Assembly (NCBI RefSeq): GCF_900111365.1
Contig: NZ_FOGZ01000027.1
Location: 1-33,837 of the forward strand
DNA from: Propionibacterium cyclohexanicum
Lineage (GTDB): Bacteria > Actinomycetota > Actinomycetes > Propionibacteriales > Propionibacteriaceae
Direction of reading: 5' to 3'
Length of the DNA stretch: 33,837 nucleotides
In this document: one piece after another, positions 1-6,951 of the stretch
Position numbering within the stretch: position 1 is the first letter of the stretch
How the letters are laid out: the number at the start of each line of letters is the position of its first letter
Program-made: the position numbers and the translations under genes
Notes under the pieces: model-generated
The model's database searches: none
Told to the model about the DNA's origin: nothing
What the model saw: the letters and a program-made list of their open reading frames with translations, nothing else

Positions 1-91
1 GGGCTTCCGCAACCTCACCAACTACATCGCCAGAAGCCTGCTCGAGACAGGCGGATTCAGACCCCAACTACACCCTCGATTGGGATGAGCC
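1..91 (+). mobile_element. Insertion sequence, right end (partial, ISL3-like)
   Basis: These 91 bases are perfectly repeated, in reverse complement, at 33743-33833, and identity stops abruptly at base 91 (the next base differs). That is the behaviour expected of the outer boundary of an insertion sequence. Read inward, the terminus begins GGCTCATCCC, which resembles the GGCTC-type ends of ISL3-family elements. It contains the last 28 codons of a transposase. The rest of the element lies outside the window. Family assignment rests on the tip and the transposase tail only, so it is tentative. Confidence 0.75.
2..88 (+). pseudogene. Transposase C-terminal end (partial at window edge)
   Basis: The frame starting at base 2 reads GFRNLTNYIARSLLETGGFR and continues for eight more residues to a TGA at 86-88, three bases before the inferred IS boundary. 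A tail of the type GFRN..NY..R.LL.TGGF is typical of transposases of ISL3-like elements in actinobacteria. The gene is only cut by the window edge, so the full copy may well be intact. The same protein end is encoded at 33746-33837 on the other strand. Confidence 0.7.
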
Positions 92-719
92 CGTCTCGCA
101 GCTGCTCACGAAGACCGGAACCGTCATGCGGTACGTGGTCACTGTGACGCTGATATTCGCCTGGGCAATGCCGAATGTGGCGTCGTCCATGGTATGGGGC
201 TGGTTGTTCCAGCCTGGATTCGGGATTCTCAACTGGATACTGACGAAGTTGCACGTCTTCGGGAACGTGCTCAACGTCAATTGGACGCAGAGCACGGTGC
301 TGGGATTCCTGTGCATCTGGCTGCTCATTGTGTGGCAGGCAGTGCCTTTCATTGCGCTGACGCTCAACGCCGCCCAGCAGCAGGTGGATCCCGCCTTCTT
401 CGAAGCCGCCCGATTGGACGGAGCGAATGAATGGCGGGTCTACTGGACGATCACCCTACAGTTCCTGCGTCCCACCCTGTTGCTGGTGACGATTCTCTCG
501 GTGATCTGGGACTTCAATGTCTTCAACCAGATCTGGTTGCTCACCCAGGGCGGACCCGACGGCGGCACGACAACCCTCGGGATCTACACCTACAAACAGG
601 CATTCGTCAGCTTCAATATCGGCAATGGTGCGGCGATCTCGGTGGTGACCACGCTGTTGCTCATGGTTTTGACCAGCTTCTACATCCGAAGCCTCGTCCG
701 ATCGGGGGAAGAGCTATGA
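92..719 (+). pseudogene. Sugar ABC transporter permease (MalF/UgpA type), 5' end lost to IS insertion
   Basis: This encodes the C-terminal two thirds of a binding-protein-dependent sugar permease. About 209 codons remain of a family size near 300. The reading frame is open straight through the IS boundary at 91/92, with permease-like sequence beginning immediately after it (VSQLLTKTG, then the conserved AWAMPNVAS segment). The cytoplasmic EAA loop that contacts the ATPase is present (EAARLDGANEWRVYWTITL), and four or so membrane segments remain. The first internal ATG is at 126, but starting there would drop the N-terminal membrane segments. The stop overlaps the next permease's start (ATGA at 716-719), so the two were co-transcribed. 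Function is probably lost unless an intact copy exists elsewhere. The substrate cannot be told. Confidence 0.8.
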
Positions 720-1573
720 GCGCCATTGTCGAGCATCGACGCCGTCGAATCCGCCGCGGGCGACTGGTGAGCAATATCCTGGCGCTCATCTTCGCGCTGA
801 TATGGATCTTCCCCGTCTACTGGATGATCAATACCTCGTTCAAGCCGCCATTCGAGGTGACCACCAGCACACCGCAATTCCTTCCGGCGCATCCGACGCT
901 AAGGAATTACCATGCCGCGATTTTCCAGTCGAACTTCCTCGGAGACCTGAAAAACAGTCTCATCGTGGTGGCCGGCACACTCGTCCTTGCCATCTCGCTG
1001 GGAGTCCTGGCCTCCGCGGCCCTGTCGCGATTTCACTTCCGTGGGCGCAGGGCAATCCTGGTCTTCATCCTGTGCGTCCAGATGCTCCCGAGCACGGCGC
1101 TGCTCATCCCGATCTTCCTGGTGTTCAACGAGCTGCACCTGCTCGGCAGTTATCTCGGCCTGATCCTGGCCTATGTGGCCAGTGTGCTGCCCTTCTCGAT
1201 CTGGGTGATGCGAGGATTCTTCCTGGCGATCCCCTATGAGCTGGAGGAGGCGGCGATGATCGACGGGGCGAACACCCGCCAGATCCTGGTGAGGATCCTG
1301 TTCCCGCTGGTGGCTCCGGGGATCATCTCGACGAGTATCTTCGCATTCGTCTATGCGTGGAACGACTATCTCGTGGCGTACACCTTCATGAAGACGCAGA
1401 GCATGTACACGCTGCCGGTGTGGCTGGCATCCTTCTCCACGCCGACAACCGGCACCGACTACGGGGGCCAGATGGCGGCGTCCGTCCTGTTCTCGCTGCC
1501 TGTGGTGATCTTCTTCCTGATCATCCAGCGCAATCTGGTTGCCGGCATGTCGGCCGGCGCAGTGAAGGGCTGA
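716..1573 (+). CDS. Sugar ABC transporter permease (MalG type)
   Basis: This is a 285-residue inner-membrane permease of a carbohydrate ABC importer, the second permease of the heterodimer with the truncated gene before it. It starts with a short basic cytoplasmic tail (HRRRRIRRGR), then the first membrane segment (residues ~20-37) and the INTSFKP motif usual in MalG homologues. The EAA loop (EEAAMIDGANTRQILVRI) lies around residues 180-200, and five further hydrophobic segments follow. The ATG at 716 overlaps the upstream stop, indicating translational coupling. With the partner permease broken by the IS, the transporter is probably non-functional even though this gene is intact. No solute-binding protein or ATPase is present downstream. 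Confidence 0.9.
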   Translation: MSAIVEHRRRRIRRGRLVSNILALIFALIWIFPVYWMINTSFKPPFEVTTSTPQFLPAHPTLRNYHAAIFQSNFLGDLKNSLIVVAGTLVLAISLGVLASAALSRFHFRGRRAILVFILCVQMLPSTALLIPIFLVFNELHLLGSYLGLILAYVASVLPFSIWVMRGFFLAIPYELEEAAMIDGANTRQILVRILFPLVAPGIISTSIFAFVYAWNDYLVAYTFMKTQSMYTLPVWLASFSTPTTGTDYGGQMAASVLFSLPVVIFFLIIQRNLVAGMSAGAVKG

Positions 1574-1584
1574 GGCGCTTCCCC

Positions 1585-1634
1585 GGATGAATTGCAATTG
1601 ACCCTGGTCCGACCAGGTGAACCGCAATTCATCC
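1585..1634. terminator. Bidirectional hairpin terminator between convergent genes
   Basis: Perfect 11-base arms GGATGAATTGC (1585-1595) and GCAATTCATCC (1624-1634) enclose a second, nearly concentric dyad CCTGGTC-C-GACCAGG (1603-1617). It sits between the stop of the permease and the stop of the DeoR-type gene, which face each other, so a shared terminator is the simplest reading. There is no long U-tract. The inner dyad could alternatively be a regulator site. Confidence 0.55.
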
Positions 1635-1689
1635 CGTCTGGACGCGGGGGCTACGAGGGACGCGGGCACCGCGAGAGAAGGGGAGGCGA

Positions 1690-2451
1690 CTACGCCCGCA
1701 CGACCTCCACCCCGGCCTTCGTGAGCTCCGCGAGCTGGTGCTGGGGGATGCCCTCATCGGTGATGAGTACGTCGATGTCGTCGAGGGTGGCGAAGCGCTT
1801 TGTCGACTCGGCACCGATCTTGCGCGAATCGGTGAGCACCACGACATGCCGGGCAGCGGCGATCATCGCGGCCTTGGTTGCGGCCTCGTCCACGTCCGGG
1901 GTCGACAGCCCATGTGACAGCGAAAGCCCATTGGTGCCCATGAAGCTCACATCGACCCGCAACTGGGCGAATTCTGCGACATTGCCCACCGTCGCCTGGG
2001 TGGTGCCGCGCAGCCGGCCCCCGATGAGGCGGACATCGCAGGCGGTGCGGGCGGCCAGCAGTGCCGCGATAGGTGCCGAATCAGTGAACACTGTGTAGCG
2101 GGAGCCCTCGAGGAATTTGCTCGCCAGCCGGCGCGTCGTGGTTCCGGCGTCGAGAATGATGGTTCCGCCGGGCGCCGGGAGATAGGCCAACGCGGCCTGG
2201 GCGATCGCCTCCTTCTCCTCCACGGCCGAGAGATCACGCGCGTCGACGCTCGTGTCTCCCAGCTCATCGAAATCGGCCGGGATCGCCCCGCCGTGGACGC
2301 GCCGCAACAGACCCTTGGCTGCCATCTGGTCGAGATCGCGGCGGATCGTCTCGGGCACCACACGGAACTGCGATGACGCCGCCGCCACCGACACCCGGCC
2401 CTCCTGGCGGGCGATGTCCAGGAGTCTCTTCTGACGTTCCGGTTGATACAT
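1690..2451 (-). CDS. DeoR/GlpR-family transcriptional repressor
   Basis: This is a 253-residue regulator with the family's standard build. The N-terminal winged HTH (about residues 5-57) includes the diagnostic ETIRRDLDQMAAKGLLRRVHGGA stretch. A C-terminal sugar-phosphate-sensing domain follows, with ILDAGTTT (phosphate-binding loop), GGRLRGTT and FMGTNGLS motifs. Such proteins repress sugar or polyol catabolic operons and release DNA when a phosphorylated sugar binds. The ATG at 2451 gives the expected MYQPERQKRLLDIA start. It converges with the sugar permease genes, so it may control that transporter, but this is inference from position. It is separated by 122 bp from coaC upstream. Confidence 0.88.
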   Translation of the reverse strand: MYQPERQKRLLDIARQEGRVSVAAASSQFRVVPETIRRDLDQMAAKGLLRRVHGGAIPADFDELGDTSVDARDLSAVEEKEAIAQAALAYLPAPGGTIILDAGTTTRRLASKFLEGSRYTVFTDSAPIAALLAARTACDVRLIGGRLRGTTQATVGNVAEFAQLRVDVSFMGTNGLSLSHGLSTPDVDEAATKAAMIAAARHVVVLTDSRKIGAESTKRFATLDDIDVLITDEGIPQHQLAELTKAGVEVVRA

Positions 2452-2573
2452 GGGACCACTCTCGTCGAGGTTTGGGTGATGTCCACCCCACCAGCAGCGC
2501 TCCTTTGAGTCTGGCACCACAGGCTCGCCAGGCCAATCCGGCGCGGCCCACCGGCTGCCAGTCCGCCGGCAAC

Positions 2574-3110
2574 TCAGCCAAGCGCGGCCAGTGCCGTGGC
2601 GACGATCACATCGACATCGGCCAGGGCACCCCGGCCCACCCCGCCCTCGGCGAGGTGACCCACGCGGGGCTCGATGAACCCGAAGCCTGCCGAGCCCAGC
2701 TTCGCGATATTGCCCTGGACCAGGGGATTCTCGTACATCACGGTATTCATGGCGGGTGCGATGAGTTTCGGGATCGCACCCAGGGCCAGCACGACCGTCG
2801 ACAGCATGTCGTCGGCGATCCCATTCGCCAGCTTCGCGATGATGTCGGCCGAGCCCGGAGCGACGAGCAAGAGATCGGCTCGCCGCGCCAGCGCGATGTG
2901 CTGCACTGGATCCGGCGCCATGGTGTCGAACATGTCGGTGTGCACCGGGTTTCCCGACAGTGTCTGCAAGGTGAAGGCCGTGATGAATCGGGCCCCACCC
3001 GCGGTGAGAATGACATCGACGTTGTGCCCGGCCTTGGTCAAGTCGTTGGCGATGTCCGCGGCCTTGTATGCAGCGATGCTGCCGCTCACCCCGAGCAGGA
3101 TGTTCTTCAC
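2574..3110 (-). CDS. coaC: Phosphopantothenoylcysteine decarboxylase (stand-alone)
   Basis: This 178-residue flavoprotein of the HFCD family converts 4'-phosphopantothenoylcysteine to 4'-phosphopantetheine in coenzyme A synthesis. The N-terminus shows the FMN-binding GVSGSIAAYKAADI motif. The decarboxylase signature PAMNTVMYENP (about residues 117-127) and the conserved HIALARRADLLLVAPGSADI segment are present. Length matches single-domain enzymes, not the roughly 400-residue fused CoaBC usual in bacteria, including most actinobacteria. Its ATG overlaps the stop of the ligase gene by four bases (3107-3110), so the two are translationally coupled. The sequence style resembles the streptococcal CoaC type. 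Confidence 0.88.
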   Translation of the reverse strand: MKNILLGVSGSIAAYKAADIANDLTKAGHNVDVILTAGGARFITAFTLQTLSGNPVHTDMFDTMAPDPVQHIALARRADLLLVAPGSADIIAKLANGIADDMLSTVVLALGAIPKLIAPAMNTVMYENPLVQGNIAKLGSAGFGFIEPRVGHLAEGGVGRGALADVDVIVATALAALG

Positions 3111-3904
3111 CGGAGGCGCTCCTCGATGCGGTCGATGACAGCGGCGGCGATGCCGTCGGCGATCTGTGCCTTTGTCTCGAAACGGGCCACACCGGCGTCG
3201 GGGCCCACCAGGAATCCACGATGCCGGCCCTCGCCAATCGTGGCCAGGTCATTGGCGAGAACGAAGTCGCAGTCGTTGGCCTGCTTCAGGCTGGCCGCCA
3301 CATGGAGCAGCTCCTCCTCGCTCACCCTGTTGAGCAGCTTGAAGCCCACCAGCACCGTGCGGGGCTGCAGCTTCTTGATCATGCCGATGAGCTTGGGGGT
3401 TCTCCTCATGAGCAGCACGAGATCGTCGATGCCCGAGGACATCTTCTCGTTCTCGCTGGGCGGCCGGGATGCGCCGGCAAGTACCGAGACCAGCGCCTCA
3501 TCGCGGCCGGACTCATCGGGCATCCCCTGGGATGACCAGCGGTCGACCAGACGGGAGAGGGCGACACCGATCTCGTGGACGCTCGTCACGCCGGACACAG
3601 CGTAGTCGCTGACCGCCATCGAGTGGATCACGCCGTCAACCGGTCTGCGCGACAGCAGATCCCTCAGCGCCTCTTCGGCCTGGGCCACCCCCCGCACCTC
3701 GACGAGATCCACGCAGTCCAGCTTCGGCACGACCGAACCGCGTTCGCAGACATAGTGGATCGCCTCGATCTTCTCCCCGGCGCGGGCCACCAGACGCTGC
3801 GCGACGAGGCTGCCGAGCTGCCCACTCGCGCTATTGGTGATCTTGCGCACCGGGTCGATCGGCTCCGTCGTGCCGCCCGCTGTGATGACGAACCTCATGG
3901 GCAT
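3107..3904 (-). CDS. coaB: Phosphopantothenate-cysteine ligase (stand-alone)
   Basis: This 265-residue CoaB-type ligase joins cysteine to 4'-phosphopantothenate, the step before CoaC. It has the N-terminal ITAGGTTEPIDPVRKITN nucleotide-binding loop with the following SGQLG, the HSMAVSDYAV segment, and the late VGFKLL and DFVLANDL motifs of the family. It is a separate protein, as in streptococci and enterococci, rather than the C-terminal half of CoaBC. ATG at 3904 follows GAGGTGG at a workable distance. An ATG at 3898 and a GTG at 3916 are alternatives. It overlaps coaC by four bases. No coaT-like membrane gene, the usual third member in streptococci, is adjacent. Confidence 0.87.
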   Translation of the reverse strand: MPMRFVITAGGTTEPIDPVRKITNSASGQLGSLVAQRLVARAGEKIEAIHYVCERGSVVPKLDCVDLVEVRGVAQAEEALRDLLSRRPVDGVIHSMAVSDYAVSGVTSVHEIGVALSRLVDRWSSQGMPDESGRDEALVSVLAGASRPPSENEKMSSGIDDLVLLMRRTPKLIGMIKKLQPRTVLVGFKLLNRVSEEELLHVAASLKQANDCDFVLANDLATIGEGRHRGFLVGPDAGVARFETKAQIADGIAAAVIDRIEERLR

Positions 3905-3937
3905 GGGGCCATCCACCTCATGAGCGCAGCCCTTTCG

Positions 3938-4807
3938 TCACGGCGTCGTGCCGGTGCCCGACCCGCCCTGTTGGGCCGGGACGGTTTGCGTCACGGTCAC
4001 GGCAGGTCGAGCAGGACCCTGGACGGTCGAGGTCACGGTCTGGGCAGGCTGAGTGACCGTCTCGGTGCGCGCAGGCTGGAGGACCGTCTCGGTAATCGTT
4101 ACCGGGGGAGGGGCGATGGTGGGTGTGGATACCGGGGTTGCGGTGGTCGTAGTGGTCGCGGTCGTCGTGCTCGTCACGGTCTGGGTGGCGCCCGGCGAGG
4201 AGCGGGGTGCTGGGGTGCCCGAAACGAAGCTGCCGATCCCGACGCCGATGAACAAGATGAGGAAGGCCGCCAGCACCTGCAGCACTCTCAGCAGGATCTT
4301 GTTCGTGCTGCGATTGCGAGGAGTGGGTGGCTCGGGCTCATCGTCCACGATGCCGCCGGCTGCCCCTCCGGCCGCACCGGCACCGACGAAATGACCCTGC
4401 CAGTTCGACGCCGACGCACCATGCCCGTAGTCCGGGGCCGAGGCCTGTGCGCCGGGGAACGCCCGGGTGCGCCCGGTATCGCGTTCCCGATAGCCGGTTT
4501 CCACCGGAGCCACCGGCGGCAGGCTCTGGGTGGGGGCATTGGCCGACGCCTCGGTGGCGAATGACTCGTCCGGGTGGCTGGGAGGAATCGCCCCCATGGC
4601 CCGCGTCCGTTCCGAATCGGAGCCTGCGTCGCGCGCATCGCTCGACCCGGGCTCGGCGGGATCGCCGTGGGGGGAATAGCCGCGGCGAGCACTGTGACGA
4701 GGCAGGATCACCGTCTCCTCGGAATCGGCCGGCTCCTGGGGCGCGCCGGTGCGCCCAGTAGGATCGTCGTCCGATTCGCCGTGGGAACGATATTGGTCGT
4801 CATTCAC
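3938..4807 (-). CDS. Thr-rich single-pass membrane protein, unknown function
   Basis: This is a 289-residue protein that I cannot assign to a known function. Residues 1-165 are polar and low complexity, rich in Pro, Ser, Asp and Glu. A single hydrophobic span (VLQVLAAFLILFIGVGIGSF, about 175-196) follows a basic run (PRNRSTNKILLR), predicting N-in/C-out topology. The extracellular tail is almost pure Thr/Pro/Val repeats, such as TSTTTATTTTTATP and repeated TVTQ units. Start is GTG at 4807, chosen because AGGAGG lies seven bases upstream. The tail resembles cell-wall-spanning stalks and could be O-glycosylated, but that is inference. It is the first gene upstream of coaBC on the same strand. 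Confidence 0.75.
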   Translation of the reverse strand: MNDDQYRSHGESDDDPTGRTGAPQEPADSEETVILPRHSARRGYSPHGDPAEPGSSDARDAGSDSERTRAMGAIPPSHPDESFATEASANAPTQSLPPVAPVETGYRERDTGRTRAFPGAQASAPDYGHGASASNWQGHFVGAGAAGGAAGGIVDDEPEPPTPRNRSTNKILLRVLQVLAAFLILFIGVGIGSFVSGTPAPRSSPGATQTVTSTTTATTTTTATPVSTPTIAPPPVTITETVLQPARTETVTQPAQTVTSTVQGPARPAVTVTQTVPAQQGGSGTGTTP

Positions 4808-5061
4808 GTCGTGGCCTCCTGTCTCGACACCATGCCCGCCACCTGCCCGATCGGTCCGTCAGCGCGGCACCTCCGCGGGCCTGGTGCGGACCTCGTGGCG
4901 CACGCGTGAGCGTGCAGCGCCCACCCATCGTCACGGCGCGCATCGTTCGGGCCCCCGCACGACACTGTGGGCATACAACACTCCACACGCATACAGTGCC
5001 AGTCATCGCGCCGCGGGCCGAAAACTGTCGACCCGAGCTTGAGCCCGCGACAGTGCGCCGC
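4808..5061. other. Intergenic region, nothing assigned
   Basis: This 254 bp stretch separates the Thr-rich protein gene from the DUF308-like gene, both on the minus strand. It presumably carries the promoter of the former, but I see no convincing -35/-10 pair and no conserved reading frame. The overlapping ORFs here lack ribosome-binding sites and have the composition of shadows. Confidence 0.5.
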
Positions 5062-5847
5062 TCACCTCGGCGTCGAGTCCTTCGGTGGATCCTGCGGTGC
5101 ACCGGTCTTGGGCTTCAGCTGCTCGGGGATCCCCGAACCAGCCTGGGCCCCCGATCGTGACGCCTGCTCATCGGAATCGAGAGTTCTTCCCCGCTGCGCA
5201 AAGTCCCTCTTCCGCGAGGGTTTCGGGACCACGGAATGCGCGGTTCTGGCGGGAGATTGCGGGCGGGCCGGGTTGGATACCCAGTCCCCGATGCGCTGGG
5301 CACGGGCGGTCTGCGCAAGGCCGAGCACGATGAGGGTGATTCCGAGGAAGACCCACATCCTGGCCGTGCCCCATATCGGCGCGAGCATGACGGCGATGCC
5401 GGACAGCACGCTGACAACGCCGAAGATGATGGACCACAGGGTGTCCTTCGAACGATCGGTCTCGGCCACCGCGAAGACGCCCTGGACGATCCACACCACG
5501 CCCACGACGATGCCCAGCACGGTCATCGTTCCCGAGCGCTCCGGTTCGATTCCGCTCACTGCCACGACGCCCACCACAACGAGCAGCAGCCCGAGGAGGG
5601 CATGTCCTCCGCGCCGCCAGGACGCCAGACCTTGCCCGAATGCGCCAAGGACAATGCCGACCACTCCGCACGGGATGGCATAGACCGCGAATGTTCCAGC
5701 CGTGAGCTGAACAGTCCGATCCGGCCAGACCAGAACGAGAATGCCCGCGACGACAGCGATGATGCCGCTGATCGTGAAAATCACCCGCGCCGTGGTGCCC
5801 AGCGCCTGTGCCGGCACGGTGGTGTCCACCGAGTTCGTCTCACTCAT
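5062..5847 (-). CDS. DUF308/HdeD-like membrane protein
   Basis: This 261-residue integral membrane protein has six hydrophobic segments in the first ~185 residues, arranged as three pairs. Typical segments are IIAVVAGILVLVWPDRT, GVVGIVLGAFGQGL and ALLGLLLVVVGVVAVSGIE. The W-P-D after the second turn and the repeated pattern match DUF308 (HdeD-like) proteins, whose role outside enterobacterial acid resistance is unclear. A ~75-residue hydrophilic tail rich in Pro, Ser, Arg and Lys follows. ATG at 5847 is preceded by AGGGGA. It is monocistronic as far as can be seen. Confidence 0.75.
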   Translation of the reverse strand: MSETNSVDTTVPAQALGTTARVIFTISGIIAVVAGILVLVWPDRTVQLTAGTFAVYAIPCGVVGIVLGAFGQGLASWRRGGHALLGLLLVVVGVVAVSGIEPERSGTMTVLGIVVGVVWIVQGVFAVAETDRSKDTLWSIIFGVVSVLSGIAVMLAPIWGTARMWVFLGITLIVLGLAQTARAQRIGDWVSNPARPQSPARTAHSVVPKPSRKRDFAQRGRTLDSDEQASRSGAQAGSGIPEQLKPKTGAPQDPPKDSTPR

Positions 5848-6075
5848 TGTTTCCCCTGGTCAGCATCGGGTAGATCTGCATCGCGCACACCCCAAGCCTA
5901 TGGGCCTGCCAGCACGGCCACAGCAGTTCTCATGCACTCATCCACTGGTACCCGCGATGAGGGGTCACCACTCACTACCGGGACATGCGTCGGCGCGCAC
6001 CGGTGAGCGGCGCAGACGACTGAGCTGCGCAGCTGACAGGGAGGATTACCTCAGGCACTGTGCCATATGAAGGGG
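5848..6075. other. Intergenic region before tRNA-Ile, nothing assigned
   Basis: These 228 bp lie between the DUF308-like gene start and the 3' end of tRNA-Ile. In many actinobacteria a tRNA-Ala gene follows tRNA-Ile after gyrA. I looked for a cloverleaf here and found none. Confidence 0.5.
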
Positions 6076-6149
6076 TGGGCCTTACTGGACTTGAACCAGT
6101 GACCTCGTCCTTATCAGGGACGCGCTCTAACCAACTGAGCTAAAGGCCC
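6076..6149 (-). tRNA. tRNA-Ile (anticodon GAT)
   Basis: The minus strand folds as a canonical 74-nt tRNA. The acceptor stem GGGCCTT pairs with AAGGCCC, with discriminator A. The D-arm is AGCTCAGTTGGTTAGAGC, the anticodon loop CTGATAA has anticodon GAT, and the T-arm contains GGTTCAAGTCC. The 3' CCA is not encoded. Position downstream of gyrA and the DUF3566 gene is the common actinobacterial arrangement. Confidence 0.96.
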
Positions 6150-6245
6150 ATCGGCCCGCCCGGGAGCGGTACCGAGGAGTTACATTAGCCTACCGGCGCG
6201 CAGCCCCTCAACTCGATGCTCCTGGGGGCAGGTCGAGCAGTCCGC

Positions 6246-6845
6246 TCAGTCTTCTGCAAGTGTCACCTCGAGACCACCGATGAGTTGGGCAGCCAGGTTG
6301 TACAGGAAGCTGAAGAGCGTGCACAGTGCGGTGACCAGAATCACATCGACCACCGCGACCACTGCCGTGAATCCGAGAACTCGCCATTGGTTGACATAGT
6401 TCGTGATCTGGACGCTTGTCGAGCCGCTCGAGGTGCCAATGAGTGCGGTGATCGCCTCCTGCATCTTCGACAGCACGCCCGATGCGTCGATGACCCCCCA
6501 CAGTGCCCAGACCGCAACGAAGAGGATGATCCCGCCCGCCACCGAGAACATCGCGGCGGTCTTCATCACCGACCAAGGATCGATGCGGGCCAACCGCAGG
6601 CGCGCCTTTCGAGTGGGACGCTCGACCTTCGGCCGGCGCCGGCGCTGGCTCGCGGACGGCTCGGGCTGCGGCTGCAGGGTCACATTCGCACCGGCAATCC
6701 TCGCGTCGAGGGGCCGGCCCTCGGTTGCGGTCTGCTCCGAAACAGAGGTCTGCGAGGGCCTCGAGGTCGCCTCACCGGGACGTCCGAAGGTGCGCGTCAC
6801 CTCGCCGGGCTCACCGCCCGAGCCGGTTGCGGAATCGTTAGCCAT
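6246..6845 (-). CDS. DUF3566 domain membrane protein
   Basis: This is a 199-residue protein with a disordered N-terminal half (to about residue 85, ending in a basic RRRRPKVERPTRKARLRL run). It then has two transmembrane segments (about 97-117 and 160-183) joined by a loop with conserved WGVIDASGVL. This architecture and its place immediately downstream of gyrA are characteristic of the actinobacterial DUF3566 family. No biochemical role is established, and conserved synteny with gyrase is the main clue. ATG at 6845 has AGGAGG upstream. A GC-rich 6 bp hairpin (6876-6890) lies between it and gyrA. Confidence 0.88.
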   Translation of the reverse strand: MANDSATGSGGEPGEVTRTFGRPGEATSRPSQTSVSEQTATEGRPLDARIAGANVTLQPQPEPSASQRRRRPKVERPTRKARLRLARIDPWSVMKTAAMFSVAGGIILFVAVWALWGVIDASGVLSKMQEAITALIGTSSGSTSVQITNYVNQWRVLGFTAVVAVVDVILVTALCTLFSFLYNLAAQLIGGLEVTLAED

Positions 6846-6951
6846 CCAGGTCCTCCTGAGTCATGATGCCGGAGTGGCCCCGCGGGGGCCGCCCCGGCCG
6901 GTCAAGGCCGAAACCACCCTATCCCGCAGCACACGTGCGCTGCGCCAACCA

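Noticed and set aside
5848-6075. tRNA-Ala expected after tRNA-Ile
   Set aside because: No cloverleaf with a TGC anticodon could be found. Only tRNA-Ile is present.
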